From an uncultured Prevotella sp. (GTDB lineage Bacteria; Bacteroidota; Bacteroidia; Bacteroidales; Bacteroidaceae), in contig CAAGGA010000146.1 in assembly GCA_900769275.1 (NCBI GenBank), positions 1 to 25,635 on the forward strand: a DNA stretch of 25,635 nucleotides, read 5' to 3'. Both the position numbers and the translations under genes were made by a program. The notes under the pieces were generated by a model. That model was not told the DNA's origin. It did no database searches and saw only the letters and a program-made list of their open reading frames with translations. The number at the start of each line of letters is the position of its first letter. Position 1 is the first letter of the stretch. Below are positions 1 through 9,100 of this stretch, piece by piece.

Positions 1-67
1 AACCTACAACCCAAAACCTACAACCCAAAACCTACAACCCAAAACCTACAACCCAAAACCTACAACC
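1..67. repeat. 14-bp tandem repeat, about 4.8 copies
   Basis: The unit aacctacaacccaa repeats head to tail from the first base of the window and breaks down at about base 67. It lies just past the stop codon of the metallophosphatase gene and is cut by the window edge. It resembles in style (AAC-rich on this strand) one arm of the repeat hairpin at 945-1060, so an inverted partner may lie outside the window. That last point is inference. Confidence 0.9.
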
Positions 68-87
68 AGATACCAAACAACTGTTCC

Positions 88-942
88 TCACCGCTCCGTC
101 TGCCTGAGAACGATGTCAAAGCGCGGGATGGAGCATGAGGCTTTCCCGCTTTGGCATACCGGCACTTTCCTGCCCTCTGCATTCTCTGTGTATGCCGGTA
201 CGGGGAGCATGGTGTGGGTGTGACCGCCGAGTATGAGGTCGATGCCGGAGGTTTCCCTGATGAGATGTTCGTCGCTTGCCGTGGGGTCTCCCGTCTTCCA
301 TCCGAGGTGGGAGAGACAGATGACGATGTCGCATTTCTCTTTCCTGCGCAACGTCTCCACCATTTCCCTTGCCACGGGGATGGGATCGAGATACTTCGTT
401 CCGCCGTAGTTGATGCCCGTGACAAGTCCTTCAAGGCGCGGGGAGAGCCCGAAGACTCCGATGCGCAGTCCATTACGCTTGATGATGGTGTAGCGTTTCA
501 CGATGCCCTCGCATGGTGTGCCGGAGAAGTCGTAGTTGGAGCAGACCACAGGGAATGTGGCTTTGGAAAATAGCCGTGCCATGTTGTCAAGACCGAAGTC
601 GAACTCGTGGTTGCCTATTGTCACAGCATCGTAGTGCATGAGGTTCATGAGTCCTATTTCCACATCCCCCAGATACATGGTGTAGTAGGGGGAGCCCTGC
701 GAGAAGTCTCCGCTGTCGAAGAGAAGAAGCCCGGGTGTCTCCTTGCGTGCCTTGTCGAGGAATGCCGCACGGCGGAGGAATCCTCCCCGCCCGGCTTTCG
801 TCGTGTCGCTCAGATTGGGGCTGAAAGGGAATATCTGCGAATGGGAGTCATTCGTGTGGTATATGGTGACGGTCTTCGCTTTCTTCGCTTCCGCCACGAA
901 GATGGATGCCATGATGGCAATTGCAAGGAGTGCGGGTTTCAT
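88..942 (-). CDS. Metallophosphatase, catalytic half of a split 5'-nucleotidase
   Basis: A 284-aa exported protein with the calcineurin-like metallophosphoesterase fold of the UshA/5'-nucleotidase family. A signal peptide covers about residues 1-19 (KPALLAIAIMASIFVAEA). Metal-site motifs are in order: HTNDSH (D32, H34), FDSGD (D79), GNHEFD (N111, H112) and GGHTH near residue 240. Known family members use two divalent metals to hydrolyse nucleotides or other phosphoesters in the periplasm. A full UshA-type enzyme is about 500-550 aa and has a C-terminal substrate-binding domain, which is absent here. A separate gene at 11451-12221 encodes exactly that missing domain. The ATG at 942 is chosen because it starts a good signal peptide. 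I see no TAnnTTTG promoter directly upstream; the gene follows the thioredoxin gene across a repeat hairpin, so it may rely on readthrough. Exact substrate is unknown. Confidence 0.92.
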   Translation of the reverse strand: MKPALLAIAIMASIFVAEAKKAKTVTIYHTNDSHSQIFPFSPNLSDTTKAGRGGFLRRAAFLDKARKETPGLLLFDSGDFSQGSPYYTMYLGDVEIGLMNLMHYDAVTIGNHEFDFGLDNMARLFSKATFPVVCSNYDFSGTPCEGIVKRYTIIKRNGLRIGVFGLSPRLEGLVTGINYGGTKYLDPIPVAREMVETLRRKEKCDIVICLSHLGWKTGDPTASDEHLIRETSGIDLILGGHTHTMLPVPAYTENAEGRKVPVCQSGKASCSIPRFDIVLRQTER

Positions 943-944
943 TT

Positions 945-1060
945 GGTTGTTTGGTTGTTTGGTTGTTTAGTTGTTTGGTTGTTTAGTTGTTTAGTTGTTT
1001 GGTTGATAGCTTCGACTCCATTGCGGCACAGCCAACCAAACAACTAAACAACCAAACAAC
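945..1060. repeat. Octamer tandem repeat forming a long inverted repeat
   Basis: From 945 to 1005 an 8-bp unit (G or A)GTTGTTT repeats more than seven times. After a loop of about 27 bases, 1033-1060 carries the reverse complement of the same units. Bases 954-980 match 1034-1060 perfectly as a 27-bp inverted repeat. The closer pairing 978-1005 with 1033-1060 has one mismatch. The element fills the gap between the thioredoxin gene (ends 1066) and the metallophosphatase gene (starts 942). It could act as a terminator or RNA stabiliser, but neither side shows a clear T-run. Confidence 0.9.
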
Positions 1061-1065
1061 ATAAT

Positions 1066-2199
1066 TTACTTGAACAGTTCTTCAAGCATCTGTGCCAGTT
1101 TTTCTCCTCTGATGTCCTTTGCCACTACCTTTCCTTCGGAGTCGAGGAGGTAGATGGTGGGATAGTACTTCACGTTATATAGGCTGCATATACCCTGCTG
1201 ACCGTCACGGTCGTTCCACCAAGGGAGTTTTTCCTCCTGCAGAGCCTTGAGCCAGTCTTTCTCCTTTGCATCGGCTGAGATGGAGACGACATCGAATCCT
1301 TTCTTGTGGTATTTCTCGTAGTTTGCCTTGATGTTCGGTATCTCCTTGCGGCATGGGTTACACCATGATGCCCAAAAGTCGATGAGGACGTATTTGTTCT
1401 TTTTCAGGACGTTGGACAGTGAGGTTTTCTTCTTGTTCTTGAAGTTGGTAAAGGTGAAGTCGGGCATCTGCTTTCCTACTTCTGACGGCGGCACGATGAG
1501 GTCGTGGCACGCCTTTCCGTAGAATGACTGCTTCACTTCGTCAGAGAACTGTTCCCATTCCGGAAGTTGGTCTTTCGTGAGATAGGCGTAGTTTGTCATC
1601 ATGAAGAAAGGTCCGAACCATGAATCCTTGTTGGCTTGATGTGCGCTCTTGTACTGACGCTCCACTTCATCGAAGAACCATTTCTCCGTCTCCATGTACT
1701 CTTTCCATTCTTCAGAGTCACGCAGCTGTCTGCATTTTGCTGTGTCCTTGGCGGCATACGCCTTGTTGTATTCCACGTAAACGGGCATTTTGTTGTGAGC
1801 TACGTATTTCTTGTTGAGTGCGTCCCTATCGACTCTCTTGATATAGTATTCCATGTACGTGAGACTGCCGTGGACAAAGAGGTCTTCTACAGAGTTGCCT
1901 TTCCTTGTTCCTGTCATCGTGGCATTGTCTCCCTTTCCAAGGACGATGATGTTTCCCGTGTGCTTACCGTCGAGCATGACAAAGAAGCCGCGCGGTTCTT
2001 CGAGGTCGAGTTTTATCACGGCTTCTCCGTCCTGCACCGCAGCCTGATAGGTAGGCTTGTTGTTGCTGCCGTCGATTAGTGCGAGGGCTATGTCTGTGCC
2101 GTCCTGTGCTTCTGCTATTTTGCAGGTCAGTGTCGTGTTTTGTGCGATGGCTGCTATCATGGAGGTCATTGCCATCGCTGTGGTCAGTAGTCTTTTCAT
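1066..2199 (-). CDS. TlpA-like thioredoxin-family protein, exported
   Basis: A 377-aa protein with a signal peptide (MKRLLTTAMAMTSMIAAIAQ), a roughly 220-residue N-terminal region resembling DUF4369-type domains, and a C-terminal thioredoxin-like domain. The active site is W279-C280-N281-P282-C283, within LIDFWASWCNPC. This is the TlpA/ResA/AhpC-TSA pattern of periplasmic thiol-disulfide proteins in Bacteroidetes. The longer frame to 2382 is possible but overlaps the upstream gene; the ATG at 2199 starts the signal peptide, so it is preferred. It is the last gene of the SusC-SusD-DUF4843-PKD block, 92 bases after the PKD-like gene. Family knowledge suggests a reductase or isomerase for cysteines. 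That it services lipoproteins or a thiol-containing ligand of this locus is inference. Confidence 0.9.
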   Translation of the reverse strand: MKRLLTTAMAMTSMIAAIAQNTTLTCKIAEAQDGTDIALALIDGSNNKPTYQAAVQDGEAVIKLDLEEPRGFFVMLDGKHTGNIIVLGKGDNATMTGTRKGNSVEDLFVHGSLTYMEYYIKRVDRDALNKKYVAHNKMPVYVEYNKAYAAKDTAKCRQLRDSEEWKEYMETEKWFFDEVERQYKSAHQANKDSWFGPFFMMTNYAYLTKDQLPEWEQFSDEVKQSFYGKACHDLIVPPSEVGKQMPDFTFTNFKNKKKTSLSNVLKKNKYVLIDFWASWCNPCRKEIPNIKANYEKYHKKGFDVVSISADAKEKDWLKALQEEKLPWWNDRDGQQGICSLYNVKYYPTIYLLDSEGKVVAKDIRGEKLAQMLEELFK

Positions 2200-2229
2200 T
2201 TGTTTTTGTCGTTTGTTTTGTTTGTGTTT

Positions 2230-2256
2230 GTGTTCTTCGACCAGGTCGAAGAACAC
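2230..2256. repeat. Perfect 13-bp palindrome between PKD-like and thioredoxin genes
   Basis: The arms gtgttcttcgacc and ggtcgaagaacac are separated by a single a. It sits 31 bases upstream of the thioredoxin start codon. Downstream of the hairpin on the transcribed (minus) strand there is no T-run; the T-run is on the plus-strand side. A simple intrinsic terminator for this operon is therefore unlikely. It could be an operator, an RNA processing site or a partial attenuator. Confidence 0.85.
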
Positions 2257-2291
2257 TTTTTCCCATGTGGATGCCTTTGCTTCTGCTTTCC

Positions 2292-3920
2292 TTATTCGGC
2301 CTGGAGGAATGTCATGGACTTGATTTTGCCCCATCCCTCTGTGATGTATGGTCCGGGGGTTGCACCGAACATCGGTCCCCACATATCGTTTGGCAGACCG
2401 TTGTAGATGTCCATCTCATACTGTATGAGCCGTCCGTTGCCGTTTGCTTCGTCCCATGTGGCAATCCAGAACACGCAGTTGCTGGTAGGCCATCCGCCTC
2501 CCTGACTGCCTGCAAGATATATGGCGGTCACTTGCTCTCCGGGGGCGCAGGTGTATATCGTGTTGCTTGTTGTCACGCCGCTTGTCGTGGAGTAGCTATA
2601 TACGGCGTTGTCCGTGGCATAGTAGAAAGCCGTGCCGCCCGTGTTTGCCGCCCAGTATTTGGCATTCCTGATGTCTGTGCAGGCATCCAAGTTCTGTATG
2701 GCGCGTTCTCCTCCGTATGAGAGGTCGCCGTTATCGACTACGTTATTGAAGCAGAACTGGTAGAGCCACCGTGAACCGTCGTTGTCGAGGATGACCCATG
2801 TGGCGTTGTTTGCACCGTTGAGGATGGCAACGGGGTCAGCGGGAAGCTTGTTTGCATCGGCGTAGGCGTCAGCATTGGTTGACTTGAAACGGCTTACGGA
2901 TGAAGCCATGGGGTAATACGGGCGGAAGCAGTGGTTCTTCATGTCGTATATGACCTGTTCTGCGTTGATGGCTTCCTGATTGGGTCTCCATGTTGCGCGT
3001 GCATTCTGCATGAGGTATGGATATGCTTCATAGTCTCCAGCCACGGCACCGGAGAACTTCCGGTCGTTGGCCTTGTTGTAGTACACGACGTGCAGTTTTC
3101 CGTCATTGATGAGGATGTCGCATCCGAAGCTGGAGTTGTAGCTGCTTGCCTGTGGTGCGAACGTCTCGGGTGCCGTGTAGAAGAGGTCGTTCCACTCGTC
3201 CATCAGCACGAGTCCGTCGCTTGCGAGGCGGTACATACCCTCGGTGGTGGTCACGAGATAGCCGTTCTTGGATGTCTTTCCCGTGGATGTGCCGCGGATG
3301 GAGACGGGTTTTCCCGGGAGATATTTTCCTGTCGTGGTGCTGTAATATTTCGGTTCGGTATAATCACCAGCGATAAGCATGAGCGGGGAGCCCATGGCTT
3401 CGATGTCGGTCTGCCCGTCACGTTCGACGAGCATGAAGAGTCCGTTCTTCGCCCCGGCAGAGTTCAGCGTGGAATATTGTCCGCAGGGGTAGAAGTAGCC
3501 TATCATGCCGTTCTCGCGATCCTTGGCCTGAAGGTATATCTTGTATGTGCCGGGAGCGAGGTCCACGTCCCACGAGAGATTGAGTTCGCGACTGATGGTG
3601 TCGGGTTTCGGATATACGAGGGCATTGCCTATCTGCTCGGGTTTGTAACTGTTATATTCTGTCTTGAAGACAAGCCATGCGAAGTCGAGGTTCTCCGGAT
3701 GGGCATACTTTACTTTCGGTGTGTAGTCTATGTGTTTTCCTGCGGAGAGGGTATAGAGGGAGAAACGCATCTCGGGAGACAGTCCCGTGGTGTCGAACTT
3801 TATCTCTCCGGCTTCCTCTGCGCTGAGGTATTCGTAGTTGCCGTCATCGCTGACGCATGATGCCGTTGATGCCAGCAGCGTGAAGGCGGTGGCGTAAAGA
3901 AGATATTTCAGATTTTTCAT
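2292..3920 (-). CDS. PKD-like family lipoprotein
   Basis: A 542-aa lipoprotein. The signal peptide ends in LLASTASC with the lipid cysteine at C22, followed by VSDDG. Acidic residues at this position fit the known Bacteroidetes surface-export signal, so it is probably anchored on the outer face of the outer membrane. Overall sequence and genomic position match the PKD-like lipoproteins that accompany SusC, SusD and DUF4843 genes: an N-terminal Ig-like part of about 150 residues, then a long aromatic- and Gly/Asn-rich part suggestive of repeated beta sheets. The ATG at 3920 is preferred over an in-frame TTG at 3935 because it begins the signal peptide and leaves a 15-base gap to the DUF4843 gene. 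Function is not known for the family; a ligand-binding or ligand-handling role at the cell surface is inference. Confidence 0.85.
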   Translation of the reverse strand: MKNLKYLLYATAFTLLASTASCVSDDGNYEYLSAEEAGEIKFDTTGLSPEMRFSLYTLSAGKHIDYTPKVKYAHPENLDFAWLVFKTEYNSYKPEQIGNALVYPKPDTISRELNLSWDVDLAPGTYKIYLQAKDRENGMIGYFYPCGQYSTLNSAGAKNGLFMLVERDGQTDIEAMGSPLMLIAGDYTEPKYYSTTTGKYLPGKPVSIRGTSTGKTSKNGYLVTTTEGMYRLASDGLVLMDEWNDLFYTAPETFAPQASSYNSSFGCDILINDGKLHVVYYNKANDRKFSGAVAGDYEAYPYLMQNARATWRPNQEAINAEQVIYDMKNHCFRPYYPMASSVSRFKSTNADAYADANKLPADPVAILNGANNATWVILDNDGSRWLYQFCFNNVVDNGDLSYGGERAIQNLDACTDIRNAKYWAANTGGTAFYYATDNAVYSYSTTSGVTTSNTIYTCAPGEQVTAIYLAGSQGGGWPTSNCVFWIATWDEANGNGRLIQYEMDIYNGLPNDMWGPMFGATPGPYITEGWGKIKSMTFLQAE

Positions 3921-3935
3921 GATGATGTAAGCCAA

Positions 3936-4685
3936 TTAAAATGAAACCAACTGATTATTCTCGTCCGTAAGCGGTGCTCCGGGGTGCGCAGCGTTGTATT
4001 CCTCCAATGCCTTTGCGAAGCGGATGCGGTAGGAGTTGAGCCGTGCCCAGGTCATGGTATCGGTGCTGAACTCTGTTCCCGGTTCGCTGTTGTTGAGCAT
4101 GAATCGGTATTTCACGTCGCTGTATGTGCCGAAGAACTCTTCGAGGGAGTCCCAGTTCTTCGGGCGTGAGATTTGGTCGCTCCAGATAAGGGTGAAGTGG
4201 TTCTGCTCGTTGACACCGACGTTGAAGTCATTGCTCTGCGCCACGTCGAGTCTGAGGCGCACTGCCTTGCTCTGTAGTGAGGCATCCCTCTTGAGTGTAA
4301 CGGCGAGAGTGCCCTTGTTGCTGCCGGCAGGAACTGTGACGGTTGTGGGGAGGGAGTACTGCGATGCGTCGGCCGTGGTGCCTTGTGGGTTTACCGTGAT
4401 GTTGGCGGTACGGTCGTAATTGACGGTGTTTCCCATCACGCATACGTCAATGTTCATGACATATTCGGATGTCTCGTTTGGGTAGGTGACGAACGAGAAT
4501 ATCAGAGAATCGGCTCCGAGAGCCCATATTTCCGGACCTTCGAGGCGTACACGTGCCTCGTCCTGATAGTAGAAGCCATCGTTCTCGCAGGAGGAGAAAG
4601 TTGCTGTCGTGGCAAGGATGCACAGGGGCAGTGTCACGACTATTGCGGTCTTCCTTATTATATTGGTTATATTGGGGATTGTCAT
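3936..4685 (-). CDS. DUF4843 domain lipoprotein
   Basis: A 249-aa lipoprotein with a long N-terminal signal segment ending in TFSSC (C33), followed by acidic END. The rest looks like an all-beta domain, with the YPNETSEYVMNIDV stretch and TVTVPAGSNKGT typical of Ig-like or Calx-beta-like sheets. Size, position directly after SusD and before a PKD-like gene, and general sequence match the DUF4843 family. It starts 24 bases after the SusD stop, so translation in one operon is likely. The biochemical role is unknown; by its neighbours it should be a surface or periplasmic accessory of the SusC/SusD transporter. Confidence 0.83.
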   Translation of the reverse strand: MTIPNITNIIRKTAIVVTLPLCILATTATFSSCENDGFYYQDEARVRLEGPEIWALGADSLIFSFVTYPNETSEYVMNIDVCVMGNTVNYDRTANITVNPQGTTADASQYSLPTTVTVPAGSNKGTLAVTLKRDASLQSKAVRLRLDVAQSNDFNVGVNEQNHFTLIWSDQISRPKNWDSLEEFFGTYSDVKYRFMLNNSEPGTEFSTDTMTWARLNSYRIRFAKALEEYNAAHPGAPLTDENNQLVSF

Positions 4686-4709
4686 AATGTATTTTGTATT
4701 GGTCTGTTA

Positions 4710-6170
4710 TCAATTTTCGTAGTTTCCGAATTCCTTGTCAGTGTCGGGAATCGGCAGTACATATACGCTTTTGCCTGCCGGGCGCGTTGCACCTTCGATG
4801 GAGGCATTGTTGAGACGCTTGTCATAGAAGAACAGCTGACCTCCTTCTCCTACGAACTCTTTCTGATATTCCTTGTATATCTCTTGCTGTATCTCGTCAG
4901 CAGAGAGGGTTTCGGGAAGCATGTTTGAGTCAAGGCTGAGTCCCCGGTTGGTGCGTATGGTGTTGAGAAGGTCGATGGCACGTTTTGGGTCGCTGTCCTT
5001 CAGGCATTCCGCTGCTATGTAGAGGGCTTCTGTCATGCGTAGCACGGGGTACATGTTCACATATTTTGAGCCTTCCACTTCCCAGAATTTGCAGATGTAC
5101 CGTCTGTCACCGTCCTGTTCGTAGCCACGCAGCAGGCGGTAGTCATTGCCGAGACCGTTATCGACTTCATATATCTTGTTGGCCTTTGTCTCGCTTGGGG
5201 AGAGTGCTGACACACCACCGGCTGACTTGAAGTAGAAGTTTGTCTGCTTCTCCCACCATGTCTTGTCCATGGCGAGGGTGAAGAGATGCTCGGAAGAATA
5301 TATGAGGTCACGGTCACGCATGTCCTGTGCCTGCATTGAGGTGTAGTGAACCCATGAGAATGGGGGGGAGTACAGGTTCTCGTCTTCGAGGATGTCTATG
5401 ATAGGCTGCGTGTGCTTGAGGGCGTTCTGCTTGTCGCCTTTCCACAGATATGCGCGTGCAAGAGCAAGCTCATTGGCGTAATAGTTGTAGTACTTGATGC
5501 GGCTGCGGTGTGTGTAGTGCTGCTCGCTTGCATAGATAGAGTCATGGGCGAGGTATTCGCTTGCCTTGAGCAGGTCGGCGATGATGAGGTCCATTGTCTC
5601 GCTGACGCTCTTCTGTTCCGGCACTTCCGTGCCATATTCCGTGGAGTAGGGCACGCCTTTGTCGCTGCTGTTCATGGCAGGTGCGGAGGCGAAGAGGCGC
5701 ATCAGTTCGAGATGCAGGAACCCCCGGAGTCCGAGTCCTTCGCCGTAGCAGAGGTAATACTCGTTGTCCTGGAACATATTCCTGTCTGCCTTTTCCAGGT
5801 TCTCAAGCATGATGTTGAGGTTGGCGATGCAGGAATACGTGGCATTCCATATAGTATTGATGACAGGCTTTACCTTGTCATCCTCATATTCATACTGCGA
5901 AATGGGCAGCCATGAACTGGCGGGGTCGATGTCATAGTTCTGTGAGAGTACCTCGGCGAAGCCGAATCCCATGTTCATGCCATAGAGTGACTCCTGTGAC
6001 ATTTGCGTATATACCCCGGTAAGCTGGTCGCGGAAGCCGGAGGGGCGGCTGAACTGATCCTGTTCCTCAATCTGCGACTTGGGACTGACATCGAGCCAGT
6101 CGTTGCAGGCGGTCAGGGCAAGGGCTGCAAAGAGTCCGAGTGCGACGGTCTTGATATATGTAGTATTCAT
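4710..6170 (-). CDS. SusD/RagB family nutrient-binding lipoprotein
   Basis: A 486-aa outer-membrane lipoprotein. The signal peptide ends LALTAC with lipid cysteine C22, followed by the SusD hallmark NDWLDVSPKSQI. The helical TPR-like core and the C-terminal RagB/SusD domain (EALYIAAECLKDSDPKRAIDLLNTIRTNRG, here split for length: EALYIAAECL then AIDLLNTIRTNRG) are recognisable. Known homologues cap a SusC beta barrel and capture ligand at the cell surface. The start follows the SusC stop by 21 bases. It belongs to the subset of SusD proteins that pair with FecI/FecR-regulated receptors. The ligand cannot be read from sequence; no glycoside hydrolase lies nearby, which argues against a typical polysaccharide locus. 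Confidence 0.95.
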   Translation of the reverse strand: MNTTYIKTVALGLFAALALTACNDWLDVSPKSQIEEQDQFSRPSGFRDQLTGVYTQMSQESLYGMNMGFGFAEVLSQNYDIDPASSWLPISQYEYEDDKVKPVINTIWNATYSCIANLNIMLENLEKADRNMFQDNEYYLCYGEGLGLRGFLHLELMRLFASAPAMNSSDKGVPYSTEYGTEVPEQKSVSETMDLIIADLLKASEYLAHDSIYASEQHYTHRSRIKYYNYYANELALARAYLWKGDKQNALKHTQPIIDILEDENLYSPPFSWVHYTSMQAQDMRDRDLIYSSEHLFTLAMDKTWWEKQTNFYFKSAGGVSALSPSETKANKIYEVDNGLGNDYRLLRGYEQDGDRRYICKFWEVEGSKYVNMYPVLRMTEALYIAAECLKDSDPKRAIDLLNTIRTNRGLSLDSNMLPETLSADEIQQEIYKEYQKEFVGEGGQLFFYDKRLNNASIEGATRPAGKSVYVLPIPDTDKEFGNYEN

Positions 6171-6191
6171 TGTGTTGTATCTGTAAATATG

Positions 6192-9100
6192 TTAGAATGT
6201 TAGCTGTACCTGAAGCGAGAATGTCCTTGAGAACGGGTAGCTGGTGCCGCGTTCGGTCTTTACGCTTGATATTACGAACAGGTCGTTGGTGTATGCAGAG
6301 ACTTTCAGCCTTTCGAGGAACGACTTCTTTACGAAGTTGCAGTTGCGGAAGTCGTAGTATATGCTGAGTGAAGAGAGGGTGAAGAGGCTGTAATCCTCTA
6401 CGAAGCGTGATGTGGGGAGTGTGATGGAACGGTCGGTGATTGCCTTGAAGCGGCTTACGTCACCGGGGTTCTGCCATCGGTCGGTGAGCACGCGGCGGTC
6501 GGTGTTGTACTGTATGGGTGCGTTCTCGACACGTGAGACGAGGGTACTGTTATACATCTGTCCGCCCCAGCGGTAGTTGGCTGCTACGGTAAAGCCCCAT
6601 CCGTTGATTTCTCCGTTGAAGCCTACGTTGCCGTTGAACTTGGGCTGTGTGTCGCCGCATACCACCTGGTCGTTGACGTCATACTCATAGGTGGTCGTTC
6701 CGTCTTTCTTCACGTATATCTCCTTACCGTTCTGTGGGTCTATGCCGAGTGACTTTACTGCCCAGATGGCGTTCATGGAGCATCCCTCGTAGTATTTTAC
6801 GGACGGGAGCGTGCGGCTCAGGGCATCTGCATCGGGGTCCATCTGGTTCTTGTCCTGTGCTTCGTTCCATGCGCGGAGGTTGCTGGAAATCTCTTTCAGC
6901 GTGTTCTTGTTGTGGGCTACGCTTGCATAGACATTGATGTAGTCGCGTCCCTGATTCTTCTGGAAGAACCGCCAGTTGAGGTAAGCCTCGAAACCTTTGT
7001 TCTCTGTCTTGCCGAGGTTTGCCACGTATGTGGTGAAGCCGGTAGAGCCGGGGACTGTGACGTCGGTAATCATTCCGTCGGTAGTGGAGACGTAATAGTC
7101 GAAACGACCGGTGAGGGAGTTGTTCAGCAGGGTAAAGTCGAGACCGAAGTTGGTGTCATATTTCTGTTGCCAGCGCAGGTCTTTGTTGGCAAGTCCCTTG
7201 ACGTATGAGCCGATAGCCCCGTTGTATGAGGCGTTGCCATAGTAGGAGAACATGGGGTATGCATCGTAACTGGAGAATCCCTGCGAGCCGGTGTAGCCGT
7301 AGGATGCACGGAGCTTGATACGGTTGACGATGCCGTTGTCCGTGAGTTGCTTCATGAAAGCCTCGTTGTGCATGTTCCATCCACCTCCGACTGACCAGAA
7401 GGAGCCCCAGCGGTTGTTGCGTCCTGTCTCGGAAGAGCCGGACAGGCGATAGTTGGCATCGAAGAGATATCGTTCGTCGAATGAGTAGTTGACGCTGGCG
7501 AGACCACCGCATGAGCGTGATATTCCCTCGCTGCCTGTCGGCGTTGCCTGCTCAGCATACTGCACTGCAAACTTTATGTCGTCCATGAAGTCATTGGGGA
7601 AGCCTTCTGCAAGCACGCCGGTGGTGTTGTAGGTGTTGTTGCTCATGTTCAACTGTGCGTTGGCAAAGACGAGATGCTTGCCCCACTGATGACCGAAACT
7701 GAGTCCGAGGTCGGCGTTGATGTCTGTGTATCTGCCGTTGGTCTGGCTGTAGCTTCCCTTGCGATAGACGTTGGTCTGGTTGATGAAGTCGGTATGGTTG
7801 GCTGGCTTGAAGATGTCGGCGGTGGTCTGCTTGTTGACGATTCCGAAACGTCCGATGACGCGAATGTCGTCGGTGGCCTGCCATTCAGCGTAGAAATTAT
7901 TGGTTATAGAGGTATAGGTCGTATTGTCCTTTGTATTCATCGTGGTGTTATACAGAGGATTATAGTATATGCCGTTGTTGCCAGCCGCATCCATGTAGCC
8001 GTATGACTTGACGAGGAAGCCGTTCTCGTCGTACAGGCGGCTGTAGGGATTCATGCGGTAATAGGTCTCGAAGTCGCCGTAGGGGGAGTTGTTGCTTTTG
8101 TTGTAGTCGATGGTCAGCTTGTTGCGGAAGAGGAATCCCTTGACGCGGTAAGCCATGGTCATGGCACCTGAGAACGTGTTGCGGTCAGAGCCTTTCATGA
8201 CGCCTTCTATCCTGTTGTAGGCGAGATTGATGCCGTATTGCATCGCTTTGTCTCCGCCTTCGACGAAGAGGGAGTGCTTGTGTCCTACTCCCGTCTGCAG
8301 TGGCTGGTACATCCAGTCGGTATTGACACCGGCAAGTACCTCAAGGAGTTTGTCAGCGTATGCCTTGTCGAGGCTCATCTGAGTCATGGGATTGTCGGAG
8401 GAATAGAGTCCGGCGAGACGTTCCACCTCCAGTTTCTCGGCGGCATCGCACATATCATAGCTTGAGAGGTCGGCTGCCTCGATGTTCATGCTGCCTGTGT
8501 AATTGACGCGCAGGCGTCCCTGATTGGGTCGTTTCGTCTCGATGACGATGACTCCGTTTGCCGCCTTGGAGCCGTAGATGGCTTTTGCCGTAGCGTCTTT
8601 CAGGGTGGTAAGGCTCTCTACCTGGTTCATGTCGAGGTCAAGAATCTTGGTCAGTTCCGTCTCGAAGCCGTCGAGTATAAAGAGTGGCTGGTTGGCACTG
8701 GAGGCATATTCGCCCTGTACGCTGGCGATTGTGGAGCCGCCGCGCATCTGGAAATCGGGCAGGGCGTTCGGGTTGCTGCCCTGGCCGAGGTTTTCTATCT
8801 GCAGGAATGATGGGTCGATGTTCTTCAGTGACTGGAGCACGTTGGCATTGCCGATGCGCTGGAGTTCCTCTCCCTTTACGCTTGTCACGGCACCTGTGAA
8901 CGTGTTCGCCTTACGGGTGAACGCACCGTTGACCACAACCTCCGAGAGGTTCTGCGCATCCGGTTTCATGCGCACGGTCATGTTCTCCGAAGCGCGCACG
9001 TCGGTCGTCTCCATACCTATATATGATATGACGAGGTGCGCACCGCGAGGCCATTCGTCAAACCGGAATCTTCCGTTTACGTCGGTGACCGTGGCGAGCT

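Noticed and set aside
2200..2382. N-terminal extension of the thioredoxin gene to 2382
   Set aside because: It would overlap the upstream gene by 91 bases and put 61 non-conserved residues before an obvious signal peptide.
2079..2720. A 213-codon plus-strand open frame
   Set aside because: Antisense to the thioredoxin and PKD-like genes, Val/Cys/Phe-rich, no recognisable motif.
2931..3860. A 309-codon plus-strand open frame
   Set aside because: It lies wholly antisense to the PKD-like lipoprotein gene; its sequence is Val/Cys/His-rich with no domain, typical of a mirror frame in this codon usage.
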